A stretch of 64,000 nucleotides of DNA. Source: Sphingomonas sp. JUb134. Lineage in GTDB: Bacteria > Pseudomonadota > Alphaproteobacteria > Sphingomonadales > Sphingomonadaceae. How positions within the stretch are numbered: the stretch's first letter is position 1; every line of letters begins with the position of its first letter. Position numbers and translations under genes: made by a program. The DNA lies in contig NZ_SLYP02000001.1 in NCBI RefSeq assembly GCF_004341505.2, positions 338,501-402,500 of the forward strand, given 5' to 3'. Under the pieces are notes generated by a model. That model was not told where the DNA came from. It searched no databases and worked only from the letters and a program-made list of their open reading frames with translations. Shown in pieces: positions 7,661 to 15,475 of this stretch.

Positions 7661-8851
7661 TCAGAACGCCTCGCCGATACCGAAATAGACTGCGTGGCCG
7701 TCGATCCCGGCCGCGAAGTCCAGGCGCAGGTTGACGTTGTTGCTCTTCGACGCCTGGTAGCGGAGGCCCGCGCCCACCGAGGGGAGGACCTTGCTGTCGC
7801 CAATCTGGTCCGCACTCGGCGCCACACCCCCGACCCCGCCGAACGCCACCGCGCCGAACTTGCCGAACAGCTTCTGGCGAAACTCGCCCTGAAACGCCCA
7901 GGTGAAGCGGTCGCGATAGCGCCCGGCCTCATAGCCGCGCAGATCGCCGCTCTGGCCGTACATGCACAGGTCGTAGAAGGGCACGCGCTTGGACACGCTG
8001 CAGGTCGATCCGCGGAAAGCCGCGACCGTCGTTTTGGTGACGGAGGCATAGAAGTTGGCGCCGACTTGCAGTTTGTCGTGCGAGAAGTCGCTGCCCAGGA
8101 ACTTGCTGCCGAACGTCCAGAACGCCGTCACGTAACTGCCGCGGCTGGGATTGAGCGAACTGTTGCGGCTGTCATAGGTCAGCGACGGCCCGAGCATCGC
8201 CAGCGTGCTCTTGAGCTCCAGCGGCGGCAGGTTCAGGTCCGGATAGTTGGGGTGCGGGATCTCGGCGGTCGAATCGACGTTCAGATATTCGAGCCGCACC
8301 CCGCCGTAGAGATGGTTGGCGAGGCGGACCTGCGCCTGGGCGAGGCCGCCCAGGCCCTTGTCCTCCAGGTCGACGTGCACGCCCCGGGCGCCCGCATCGG
8401 CGCCGATGCCATAGAATTTCAGCTTCGCGTCGGCATAGCCTGCGAACACCAGGAAGCGAAAGCGATCGTGATCCAGCGACATGCTGTGGAACGCGCCGGC
8501 CCCCTTGGTGCCAGTGCTGGTCGCCATGACCCCAACGCCGGAAATCCAGGGCTGCGGGGCGTCGTTGGGATTGTAGAACACCACCCCCGTCAGCATGGCA
8601 CCGGTCCCGAGCGCCGGGTTCGTGAGCGGGATCGGCACGACCAGCAGGTCCGCCTTTTTCGATTTCGGCTCTGGCTCCTCGGTCGCGGATCTCGCGCGCG
8701 GAAGGGTTTCCAGCTCGTCCCGCACCTCGGCGATGGGCTGCTGCTGCGCAAAGGCGCCGGGCGCACCGAATGCTGTCGATGCCAACACCGACGCCAGGGA
8801 GAGCGCCCAGATGCGGCACCCAGCACGTACGCGCCCACGTCGATTTCGCAT
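7661..8851 (-). CDS. BamA/TamA-family outer-membrane protein (D15 surface antigen)
   Basis: A 396-residue protein with a signal peptide (residues 1 to about 36, ending FGAPGAFAQ) and a C-terminal Omp85-type barrel. Family features include GTGAMLTGVVFYNPND, LTYDSRNSSLNPSRGSYV, the conserved SGDLRGYEAGRYRDR (lid-loop RGY motif) and a terminal phenylalanine (GIGEAF). At under 400 residues it has no room for the five POTRA domains of BamA, so it is one of the short D15 barrels of unknown role. The start at 8851 has a perfect AGGAGG 6 bases upstream; the frame is open a further 21 codons. It is the intact paralogue of the truncated gene at 3274-3918. Confidence 0.85.
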   Translation of the reverse strand: MRNRRGRVRAGCRIWALSLASVLASTAFGAPGAFAQQQPIAEVRDELETLPRARSATEEPEPKSKKADLLVVPIPLTNPALGTGAMLTGVVFYNPNDAPQPWISGVGVMATSTGTKGAGAFHSMSLDHDRFRFLVFAGYADAKLKFYGIGADAGARGVHVDLEDKGLGGLAQAQVRLANHLYGGVRLEYLNVDSTAEIPHPNYPDLNLPPLELKSTLAMLGPSLTYDSRNSSLNPSRGSYVTAFWTFGSKFLGSDFSHDKLQVGANFYASVTKTTVAAFRGSTCSVSKRVPFYDLCMYGQSGDLRGYEAGRYRDRFTWAFQGEFRQKLFGKFGAVAFGGVGGVAPSADQIGDSKVLPSVGAGLRYQASKSNNVNLRLDFAAGIDGHAVYFGIGEAF

Positions 8852-8945
8852 CGCTTCCTCCTGAGCCTCCGCCCAGACCTTAGGGAAGCCCTGTACCGCG
8901 GCCATCAGGATCACCCCGCAGGTCGCGGACGGAACGTATCCGACG

Positions 8946-9314
8946 TCAGGCGAGAAGGCGGGTCAGGGCACGGACCACTTCCGCCGCGCGCATCGGCTTG
9001 CGGCAAACGGGAATCTTGCGGTGCGCATGGGGGAGCGCCGGCAGATCGAGCCCGGTGACGAACAGGATGGGCACTTTCCGCTTGGCCAGCGCATCGGCGA
9101 CCGAGAAACTCTGGCTGCCGTTCAGATCGATGTCGAGGATCGCTGCGTCCGGGTAATCGCGTTTTAGGAGAAGCGCGAGTGCTTCCTCCACATGGGAGGC
9201 CGGGCCCAGTACGCGGCCGCCGGCCTGCTCGATCGCCGCGCACAAATCCTCTGCGATGAAGTAACTATCTTCCAGGACAAGGACCACCCGGCCGCGAAGG
9301 ACGTCTCGGATCAT
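8946..9314 (-). CDS. Single-domain response regulator (receiver only)
   Basis: 122 residues: one receiver domain with no output domain. The acidic pair is in LEDSYFIAEDL, the phospho-acceptor Asp is in AAILDIDLNG, the Thr is in PILFVTG and the Lys is in IPVCRKPM. Its ATG follows the kinase stop codon after two bases (TGA-TC-ATG), so translation is probably coupled. Single-domain receivers paired with HWE kinases often act as phosphate sinks or protein-interaction switches in alphaproteobacteria; the output here is unknown. Confidence 0.85.
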   Translation of the reverse strand: MIRDVLRGRVVLVLEDSYFIAEDLCAAIEQAGGRVLGPASHVEEALALLLKRDYPDAAILDIDLNGSQSFSVADALAKRKVPILFVTGLDLPALPHAHRKIPVCRKPMRAAEVVRALTRLLA

Positions 9315-9316
9315 GA

Positions 9317-10042
9317 TCAGGATCGCGCTTGCGGGCCGGCGTCGAGCGGCAGGTCGATGGTGCAATGGACACCATCGGGTTTGAAATCGTAGCCGGTCTT
9401 CGCGCCGAACTGGAACGGAAGCGCCCGCTCGATCAGTTCGCGCCCATAGCCGCCTCCGCCCGCCGACGGCGGAGCGATGGAGACGGGGCACGTCTCCTGC
9501 CATTCGAGCCTCACGCGTTCGCGCGCACCGCTCCCCTGCACATCCCAGCCGATCGATACCTGCCCCTCGTGCCGCAAGGCGCCGTATTTCAGTGCGTTGG
9601 TCGCGAGTTCGTGCAGCACGAGCGCGAGAACCTGTGCGGACGCGGCCGGCAGTTGCACGTCGACGGTTGCCGACACGCAAATGCGTTCGCGCGACCTTCC
9701 TGGTTCCGGATAGCCGATCGCCCGGAGTTCGGCCTCCACCAGTTCCCCGAGCGTGATCGGAGCATGGGTCTCGCCGCGCGTGAGCAGGTCTTGCACGCGG
9801 GCAAGCGCCGCCAGCCGCTCGTCGAAGGCTTCGATGAAGTCGTCCGACGAGCGGGTCTCGGCCATGGTGCGGCTGGCGAGCGTACGGATCACCGCCATCA
9901 GATTGCGCGCGCGGTGTTGCAGTTCGAGAACCACGACTTTCAGGCGGCCCAGCTCGTTCTTGAGCGCCTCCCTCTGCAGCGACGCAACGGGCCGGCGCCT
10001 CGCTCGGCGCGTGCGAATCGTGGGTCGGCCCGTCGATTTCAT
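9317..10042 (-). CDS. HWE-family sensor histidine kinase
   Basis: 241 residues from the ATG at 10042, which has GGGGA just upstream; the frame is open a further 9 codons. A basic N-terminus leads into the HWE phospho-acceptor helix (LELQHRARNLMAVIRTLASRT), where His of LQHRARN is the expected site, then an HATPase-like domain with VLHELATNALKYGAL (N-box) and a GYGRELIERALPFQFG segment. There is no sensor domain or membrane segment, so the kinase must receive its signal from a partner protein. It is coupled to the single-domain receiver that follows. HWE kinases are typical of alphaproteobacteria and often act in light, stress or general-stress signalling. Confidence 0.85.
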   Translation of the reverse strand: MKSTGRPTIRTRRARRRPVASLQREALKNELGRLKVVVLELQHRARNLMAVIRTLASRTMAETRSSDDFIEAFDERLAALARVQDLLTRGETHAPITLGELVEAELRAIGYPEPGRSRERICVSATVDVQLPAASAQVLALVLHELATNALKYGALRHEGQVSIGWDVQGSGARERVRLEWQETCPVSIAPPSAGGGGYGRELIERALPFQFGAKTGYDFKPDGVHCTIDLPLDAGPQARS

Positions 10043-10273
10043 TTTTTCCCCGTGGCTTGCTGGCGCCAATCTGCGGTCCGGGTCCGGCTCCCGGTATCCC
10101 GGCTTTCCACTAGCGCCGGATGGAGAATGTACGGGTTCGGCGGCCCGAATCGGGTGTCAGCATTCCGAACCGCCATGCTGCTGTGGCGGCATCCTTGGAG
10201 CCGGTATCGACGGCGCCCCGGCCACCCCGTCATTTTCTCTGACGGTTGCGCGGGAATGCACTAGCTTCGAGGC

Positions 10274-11311
10274 ATGGCCAGCACCCCCTCCATCCCCCTC
10301 CCCGGCCGCGTCGCGGACCGCCCCGCCGTCGATGCGGAAACCTTCTCAAAGGAAATTCTGCAGGAGTACCGGCCCGTGATCTTGCGGGGGCAGGTGCGGC
10401 ACTGGGCCGCGGTCCGGGCGGGCGCGCACGGCGATCGGGCGATGGCCGAGTATCTCGCGGGTTTCGGCGGCGGCCGGCCCCTGGAGGTGATGATCGGCGC
10501 GCCGGAGATTGCGGGGCGGTTTTTCTACAATGACGATCTGTCGGGCTTCAACTTCCAGCGACAGCAGGTGACGCTCGGCCAGTTGCTCGGCGAACTCCTT
10601 CGCTTTGCCGAGCAAGACGTGGCCGATCCGCACGCGCTCTATGCCAATGCCGCGACGGCACCGGAGCATCTACCCGGCTGGGACGCCGCGAACGCGCTCG
10701 ACCTTCCCACCGGAAATGCGCCGGCGCGGCTTTGGATCGGCAACGCCACCCAGGTGGCGACCCACTATGACCAGTCGAACAACATCGCCTGCGTCGTCCA
10801 CGGCCGCCGCCGCTTCACCCTGTTCCCGCCCGATCAGATCGCCAACCTCTACATCGGCCCGCTCGACCACACGATGGCGGGGCCGCCGTCGAGCATGGTC
10901 GATCCCGACGCACCGGATCTCGCGCGCTACCCGCGGTTCGAGGAGGCGATGGCGCATGCCCAAGTCGCCGAGCTGAAGCCCGGCGACGCGATCTTCATTC
11001 CCGCGATCTGGTGGCATCATGTCCGCGCGCTCGACCGCCTCAACGTGCTGGTGAATTACTGGTGGAGTGCGGAGGCGACGGCGTCCCCCTTCGGAGCGCT
11101 GATCCACGCCCTGATGAGCATCCGCGACCTGCCGGCACCCGAAAAGGCGGCGTGGCGATCCTGGTTCGACCATTATGTCTTCGGGCCCGAAGCGGGCAGA
11201 GCTGCCGAGCACCTGCCCGCGTCCGCGCGCGGGATCCTGTCGACGGCGAGCCCGGCGCGCACCGAGCGGCTGCGCGCTTTTTTGATCCGGATGCTCGGCG
11301 GCCGGGTCTGA
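10274..11311 (+). CDS. Cupin-like (JmjC-related, cupin_8) hydroxylase
   Basis: A 345-residue member of the cupin_8 family related to the asparaginyl hydroxylase FIH. The iron-binding triad is visible: His164 and Asp166 in VATHYDQSNN and His248 in FIPAIWWHHV. The family motif RRRFTLFPPDQIANLYIGP follows the first pair. Such enzymes are Fe(II)/2-oxoglutarate dioxygenases that hydroxylate protein or small-molecule targets; the target here is unknown. It is about 40 per cent or more identical by eye to the convergent cupin at 11335-12345, whose stop is 23 bases away, so the two probably arose by duplication. The nearby halogenases and TonB receptor are the context. The promoter presumably lies in 10043-10273, shared with the divergent kinase. 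Confidence 0.85.
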   Translation: MASTPSIPLPGRVADRPAVDAETFSKEILQEYRPVILRGQVRHWAAVRAGAHGDRAMAEYLAGFGGGRPLEVMIGAPEIAGRFFYNDDLSGFNFQRQQVTLGQLLGELLRFAEQDVADPHALYANAATAPEHLPGWDAANALDLPTGNAPARLWIGNATQVATHYDQSNNIACVVHGRRRFTLFPPDQIANLYIGPLDHTMAGPPSSMVDPDAPDLARYPRFEEAMAHAQVAELKPGDAIFIPAIWWHHVRALDRLNVLVNYWWSAEATASPFGALIHALMSIRDLPAPEKAAWRSWFDHYVFGPEAGRAAEHLPASARGILSTASPARTERLRAFLIRMLGGRV

Positions 11312-11334
11312 GCGGCTCCTCGCCTCCCCCGAGG

Positions 11335-12345
11335 TCAGGAGCGCGAGAAACTGTCCAGCAGCGTTGCCCGCATCCGCGCAGCAGTGACGGTGTCCGGGCG
11401 ACCGAGAACGCCCTTGACCTCTTCGGGCAGGTGCGCCGCCGGCTCGCCGTTGCGGCGAAAGACGAGGTGGTCGAACACGGTCCGATACACTTCCCGCTGG
11501 TCTTCCGGCAGCGATCCGATCGCGACCAGCGCGTGGAGCAGCGCGTCATAGGGATTGCCCATGCCGGCCGGCGCCGGGTTCCACCAATAGTTGACGAAGG
11601 CGTTGACGGGATCGAGCGATTCCACCGCGTGCCACCAGTGGAAGGGGATGTAGATCGCATCGCCCGGCTCCAGCGTGGCAGACTGCGCCTCCTTCGCGGC
11701 GTCGGCAAAGCGCGGAAAGCGTTCGAGGTCGGGCGCATCGGGATCGACCAGGCTGATCGGTGTCCCGGCGGGGGTCAGCTCCAGCGGCCCCATGTACAGG
11801 TTGGCGATCTGGTCGGGTGGAAACAGGGTGAAGCGCCGCCGGCCCATCACGACGACGCCGATGTTCTCCATCAGATCGTAATGGGTGGCGACGCGGATCG
11901 CGTTGCCCAGCCACATGCGCGGGATGACGGAGGTTGGCAGCAGGCTGGTCGCGTTCTCGTCGGTAAAGCCGGGCAGGAGTTGCGGCAGCGGCACGGACTG
12001 GACCGCCATGGCATAAGGCCGCGCATGATCGCGATCCCGCAGCAGCCGGTCCAGGAACGGACCGAGCGGGCTCTGACCGCGGACGAAGTTCAGCCCCTTC
12101 AGATCGGGCGTGTAGAAAAAGCGCCCGCCGATCTCTGGCTCGCCGAGGATCGCGGACACGGGCTGCGGATGGCTGAAGCGCTTGAGATAGGCGATGCCAA
12201 CGTCGGCGGACGCCTGCGCCGCCTTCACCGCCGGCCAATCGCGGCCTAGCCCGCGCAGGACCACCGGGCGTGCAGCCGGGCGCACCTCCTCCTCGAAGGT
12301 ACGGCGGTCGATACCGTGGATCTCGGGCAGCGGCGGATAGGTCAT
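11335..12345 (-). CDS. Cupin-like (JmjC-related, cupin_8) hydroxylase, operon-encoded
   Basis: 336 residues. Iron ligands are His155 and Asp157 in VATHYDLMEN and His239 in YIPFHWWHAV, with the same RRRFTLFPPDQIANLYMGP motif as its convergent paralogue. The ATG at 12345 overlaps the stop of halogenase 1 (ATGA), so this is the last gene of the five-gene halogenase operon and is translationally coupled to it. The open frame extends 66 codons upstream, but that stretch is out-of-frame halogenase sequence. It is predicted to be an Fe(II)/2-oxoglutarate hydroxylase; the co-expressed halogenases suggest both act on the same or related substrates, which is inference. Confidence 0.85.
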   Translation of the reverse strand: MTYPPLPEIHGIDRRTFEEEVRPAARPVVLRGLGRDWPAVKAAQASADVGIAYLKRFSHPQPVSAILGEPEIGGRFFYTPDLKGLNFVRGQSPLGPFLDRLLRDRDHARPYAMAVQSVPLPQLLPGFTDENATSLLPTSVIPRMWLGNAIRVATHYDLMENIGVVVMGRRRFTLFPPDQIANLYMGPLELTPAGTPISLVDPDAPDLERFPRFADAAKEAQSATLEPGDAIYIPFHWWHAVESLDPVNAFVNYWWNPAPAGMGNPYDALLHALVAIGSLPEDQREVYRTVFDHLVFRRNGEPAAHLPEEVKGVLGRPDTVTAARMRATLLDSFSRS

Positions 12346-13874
12346 GCCACCACCAGGCTCGGCCTGGGGTCGCAGCCAATCTGGCGAAGATGATCGTCCT
12401 GGTGCGGCAGGAGCGAGGCGGTGTCTGCGATAACCTGGCGGATATGCTCCAGCCGCGTCAGCGTCTCTGCATCGGAAAGCAGGTCGGCGGCCGGATGATA
12501 GCCGCCCGCTTCCACCCCCTGCCCCACCATCACCGACAGCCAACTCGTCTCGGTAAAGAGCTCATTGCCTTCCCGGAAGATGCGGCCGTTGGCACCGAAG
12601 ATGGCCAGCTTGCTTGCGAGCCCCGGCGGCGGTTCGAGGGCGCGGCAATAGTCCCAGAACGGCGTATCGTCGCGCTCGGTCGCCTTGTAGTGCAGCACCA
12701 GGAAGTCGCGGATCTCCAGGTAATCCGAGACATGGGCGGCGTTGAAGCGGTCGATCTCCAGCTGGTCGAACCGGCGCGTCGGCCAATAGGTGAGCAGCCG
12801 GGCGATCGCCGACTGGACCAGGTGGATGCTCGTCGATTCCAGCGGTTCGAGAAAGCCGCCGGCAAGGCCGAGCGCGACGACGTTGCCCACCCAGGCACGC
12901 CGGCGGTGCCCGGCGGTGAAGCGCAGCAGCCGCGGATCGGCGAGCGGTGCGCCGTCGAGGTTGGCGAGCAGGGTTGCGGCCGCTTCATCGTCGGAAAGAT
13001 GGACGGAGGAATAGACATAGCCATTGCCGATGCGGTGCTGGAGCGGGATCCGCCACTGCCACCCGGCACCGCGTGCAGTGGAGCGCGTGAGCGGCTGGCG
13101 GTCGCCGCCGTTCGCGCATGGCACCGCCACCGCCCGGTCGCACGGAAGCCACTGCGTCCAATCCTCGAACCCCGCCGCCATCGCGCCTTCGATCAGCAGC
13201 CCGCGGAAGCCCGAGCAGTCGAGGAACAGGTCGCCTTCGATCCGCGCGCCCGATTGCAGCACCACCGCTGCGACATGCCCCGTCTCCCCGTCGCGCTCGA
13301 CGTCGACGATGCGGCCCTCGGTGCGGGTGGCGCCGTTGGCTTCCGCCAGCCGGCGCAGGAAGCGCGCATAGAGCCCCGCATCGAACTGGAAGGCGTAGCC
13401 GAGCTTGGACAGCGGCGAGGACGGCTGGTCCGGGCGCGGGTGCGCGAACCGCCCCTGAAGGCCGCCGACGATGCCCAGCGAATAGGCGTCAAGCGGCGTC
13501 GGATCGCCCAGCTCCCGGCCCTTCAGCCAGAAATGGTGGAACTCGATCCCCTTCATGTCGAGGCCGTAGAAGCCGAACGGATGCACGTAGCGATGGCCCG
13601 GGCGAAGCCAGTCGACGAACTCGATCCCCAGCTTGTAGGTCGCGCGGGTTTCGCGGACGAACTCCGCCTCGTCGATGCCGAGCATCTTGTTGAACAGCAC
13701 GATCTGCGGGATCGTCGCCTCGCCGACGCCAACGGTGCCGATCTCTTCGGATTCGACGAGCTCGATCGACAGGCCCGGCATCTCGCCCAGGACGCGGGTG
13801 ATCGCCGCCGCCGCCATCCACCCGGCGGTGCCGCCGCCGACGATCACCACGCGGCGGATCGCATCGGGCCTCAC
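12342..13874 (-). CDS. Flavin-dependent (tryptophan-type) halogenase 1
   Basis: 510 residues from a GTG start (13874) that overlaps the previous stop (GTGA). All family landmarks are present: FAD-binding IVGGGTAGWMAAAA (about 11-24), GTVGVGEATIP (about 46-56), the catalytic lysine region RATYKLGIEF (Lys81), CSGFRGLLIEGA, the halogenase WxWxIP motif in AGWQWRIPLQH, and GGFLEPLESTSIHLVQ with the conserved Glu. Enzymes of this family use FADH2, oxygen and halide to make hypohalous acid, which Lys relays to an aromatic substrate. The substrate in these sphingomonad/Caulobacter clusters is not known and may not be free tryptophan. It needs a flavin reductase, none of which is visible nearby. Confidence 0.9.
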   Translation of the reverse strand: MRPDAIRRVVIVGGGTAGWMAAAAITRVLGEMPGLSIELVESEEIGTVGVGEATIPQIVLFNKMLGIDEAEFVRETRATYKLGIEFVDWLRPGHRYVHPFGFYGLDMKGIEFHHFWLKGRELGDPTPLDAYSLGIVGGLQGRFAHPRPDQPSSPLSKLGYAFQFDAGLYARFLRRLAEANGATRTEGRIVDVERDGETGHVAAVVLQSGARIEGDLFLDCSGFRGLLIEGAMAAGFEDWTQWLPCDRAVAVPCANGGDRQPLTRSTARGAGWQWRIPLQHRIGNGYVYSSVHLSDDEAAATLLANLDGAPLADPRLLRFTAGHRRRAWVGNVVALGLAGGFLEPLESTSIHLVQSAIARLLTYWPTRRFDQLEIDRFNAAHVSDYLEIRDFLVLHYKATERDDTPFWDYCRALEPPPGLASKLAIFGANGRIFREGNELFTETSWLSVMVGQGVEAGGYHPAADLLSDAETLTRLEHIRQVIADTASLLPHQDDHLRQIGCDPRPSLVVA

Positions 13875-15475
13875 AGCGGATTGGCCGAGAAGTTGAACGG
13901 CGTCTCCGACGCAAAGGAGAAGTTCGGTTCCCCCGGCACCTCGGCGGGTTGCGGAGGTGCCGGCGTGTTCGCAAGCGAGGCTCCGGTGTGCCGCAGGAAC
14001 TCCGCATGGGTCGGCAACTGCGCCGCCACGCGAAGATAACCCTGCCGCATCTCCTCCAGGGCGGCCGCCACCTTGTCCTCGTCCAGGGCGTCGGCGGCAG
14101 GCTCGTGCTCTTCCGGCACGATATGCTGGCCCAGGCAGACCGCGACCCAGCTGGTGGTCGCAAACAGCTCCGCGCCATCGCGGAACACCCGCCCCTTGGC
14201 GCGGAACAGGTCGATCTTGCGCTGCAGGCTCTCGGGCACATCCATGGTGCGGCACCGCTCCCAGAACGGCGTGTCGCGCCGCCTGGTCGCCTTGTAGTGG
14301 AGGATCACGAAATCGCGGACGTCTTTATAAAGGTCGCGCATCTGGCGGTTGTACTCGTCGCGCTCGACGGGATTGAAGCGCCGGTCCGGGAACAGCGAGA
14401 TCAGCCTGGTGATGCCGGCCTGGACGAGGTGAATCGACGTGGATTCCAGCGGCTCTACGAAGCCCGACGACAGCCCCAGCGCGACGACGTTGCGGTTCCA
14501 GCCGAGCTTGCGTCGGCCCGTCACGAACGAGAGGTGGCGCGGCTCGGCAAGGGGCTCGCCCTCCAGGTTGGCGAGAAGTTCGCGTTCCGCGGCTTCTGCG
14601 GTCATGAAGTCGCTGCAATAGACCAGCCCGTTGCCCATCCGCTGCTGCAGCGGGATGCGCCATTGCCAGCCGGCACCGCGTGCGGTGGCGCGGGTGAACG
14701 GATCGGGGTCGCCGGAATAGCTGCTGGGGACCGCCACGGCGCGATTGCACGGCAGCCACTGGCTCCAGTCCTCATAGCCGGTCTCCAGCGCTTCCTCGAT
14801 CAGGAGACCGCGGAAGCCGGAGCAGTCGATGAACAGGTCGCCTTCGACCGCCTGCCCGTTCTCCAGCTTCACGGCGGCGACATGGCCGTCCTCGGGGCGC
14901 AGCGCCACCTCGACGATCTTGCCCTCGATCCGCTGGACGCCGCCCGCCTCGGCATAGCGGCGCAGGAAGCGCGCATAGAGGCTGGCGTCGAAGTGGAATG
15001 CGTAGAGCAGCTCCTTCACCGCCGACTGCGCACCTTCGGCCGGGCGCGCGAACTTTCCGGCCTGCGCGGCGACTGCGCTCATCGACCAGGCGGAGATATC
15101 CTGCATCACCCGGCGCTTGCGCTCGCGCAGGTACAGCTGGTGGAAATGAATCCCGCCGAGATCATGGCCATGCGCGCCGAACGGATGGAAGTAGCGCTCC
15201 CCGATGTCGCCCCAGCCGTCGAACTCGATGCCCAGCTTGTAGGTGCCGCCGGTTTCGCGAATGAAGTCGTTCTCGTTGATCCCCAGCATGCGATTGAAGT
15301 TGAGGAGCGGCGGAATGGTCGCCTCTCCCACCCCGACCGTGCCGATTTCCTCGGACTCGATCAGCGTGATGCGGGTCACGCCATTGTTGAGAAAGCGGGA
15401 GAACGCCGCAGCGGCCATCCAGCCGGCGGTGCCGCCGCCGACGATGACGACATTGCGGATCATGTGTTCGTTCAT
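13871..15475 (-). CDS. Flavin-dependent (tryptophan-type) halogenase 2
   Basis: 534 residues. FAD site IVGGGTAGWMAAAAF (about 11-25), GTVGVGEATIP (about 45-55), catalytic Lys80 in GGTYKLGIEF, CSGFRGLLIEEA, WQWRIPLQQ and GFVEPLESTSIHLVQ are intact, so activity is expected. The ATG at 15475 overlaps the stop of halogenase 3 (ATGA). It is closest to halogenase 1 by eye. The C-terminus has a Pro-rich extension of about 35 residues (NTPAPPQPAEVPGEPNFSF) not seen in its paralogues. It is the third gene of the operon. Confidence 0.9.
   Translation of the reverse strand: MNEHMIRNVVIVGGGTAGWMAAAAFSRFLNNGVTRITLIESEEIGTVGVGEATIPPLLNFNRMLGINENDFIRETGGTYKLGIEFDGWGDIGERYFHPFGAHGHDLGGIHFHQLYLRERKRRVMQDISAWSMSAVAAQAGKFARPAEGAQSAVKELLYAFHFDASLYARFLRRYAEAGGVQRIEGKIVEVALRPEDGHVAAVKLENGQAVEGDLFIDCSGFRGLLIEEALETGYEDWSQWLPCNRAVAVPSSYSGDPDPFTRATARGAGWQWRIPLQQRMGNGLVYCSDFMTAEAAERELLANLEGEPLAEPRHLSFVTGRRKLGWNRNVVALGLSSGFVEPLESTSIHLVQAGITRLISLFPDRRFNPVERDEYNRQMRDLYKDVRDFVILHYKATRRRDTPFWERCRTMDVPESLQRKIDLFRAKGRVFRDGAELFATTSWVAVCLGQHIVPEEHEPAADALDEDKVAAALEEMRQGYLRVAAQLPTHAEFLRHTGASLANTPAPPQPAEVPGEPNFSFASETPFNFSANPL

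Noticed and set aside
6794..9058. 754-codon open frame on the plus strand
   Set aside because: It is antisense to the BASS and D15 genes, rich in Arg/Gln/His/Asp, with no domain; a product of high-GC third codon positions.
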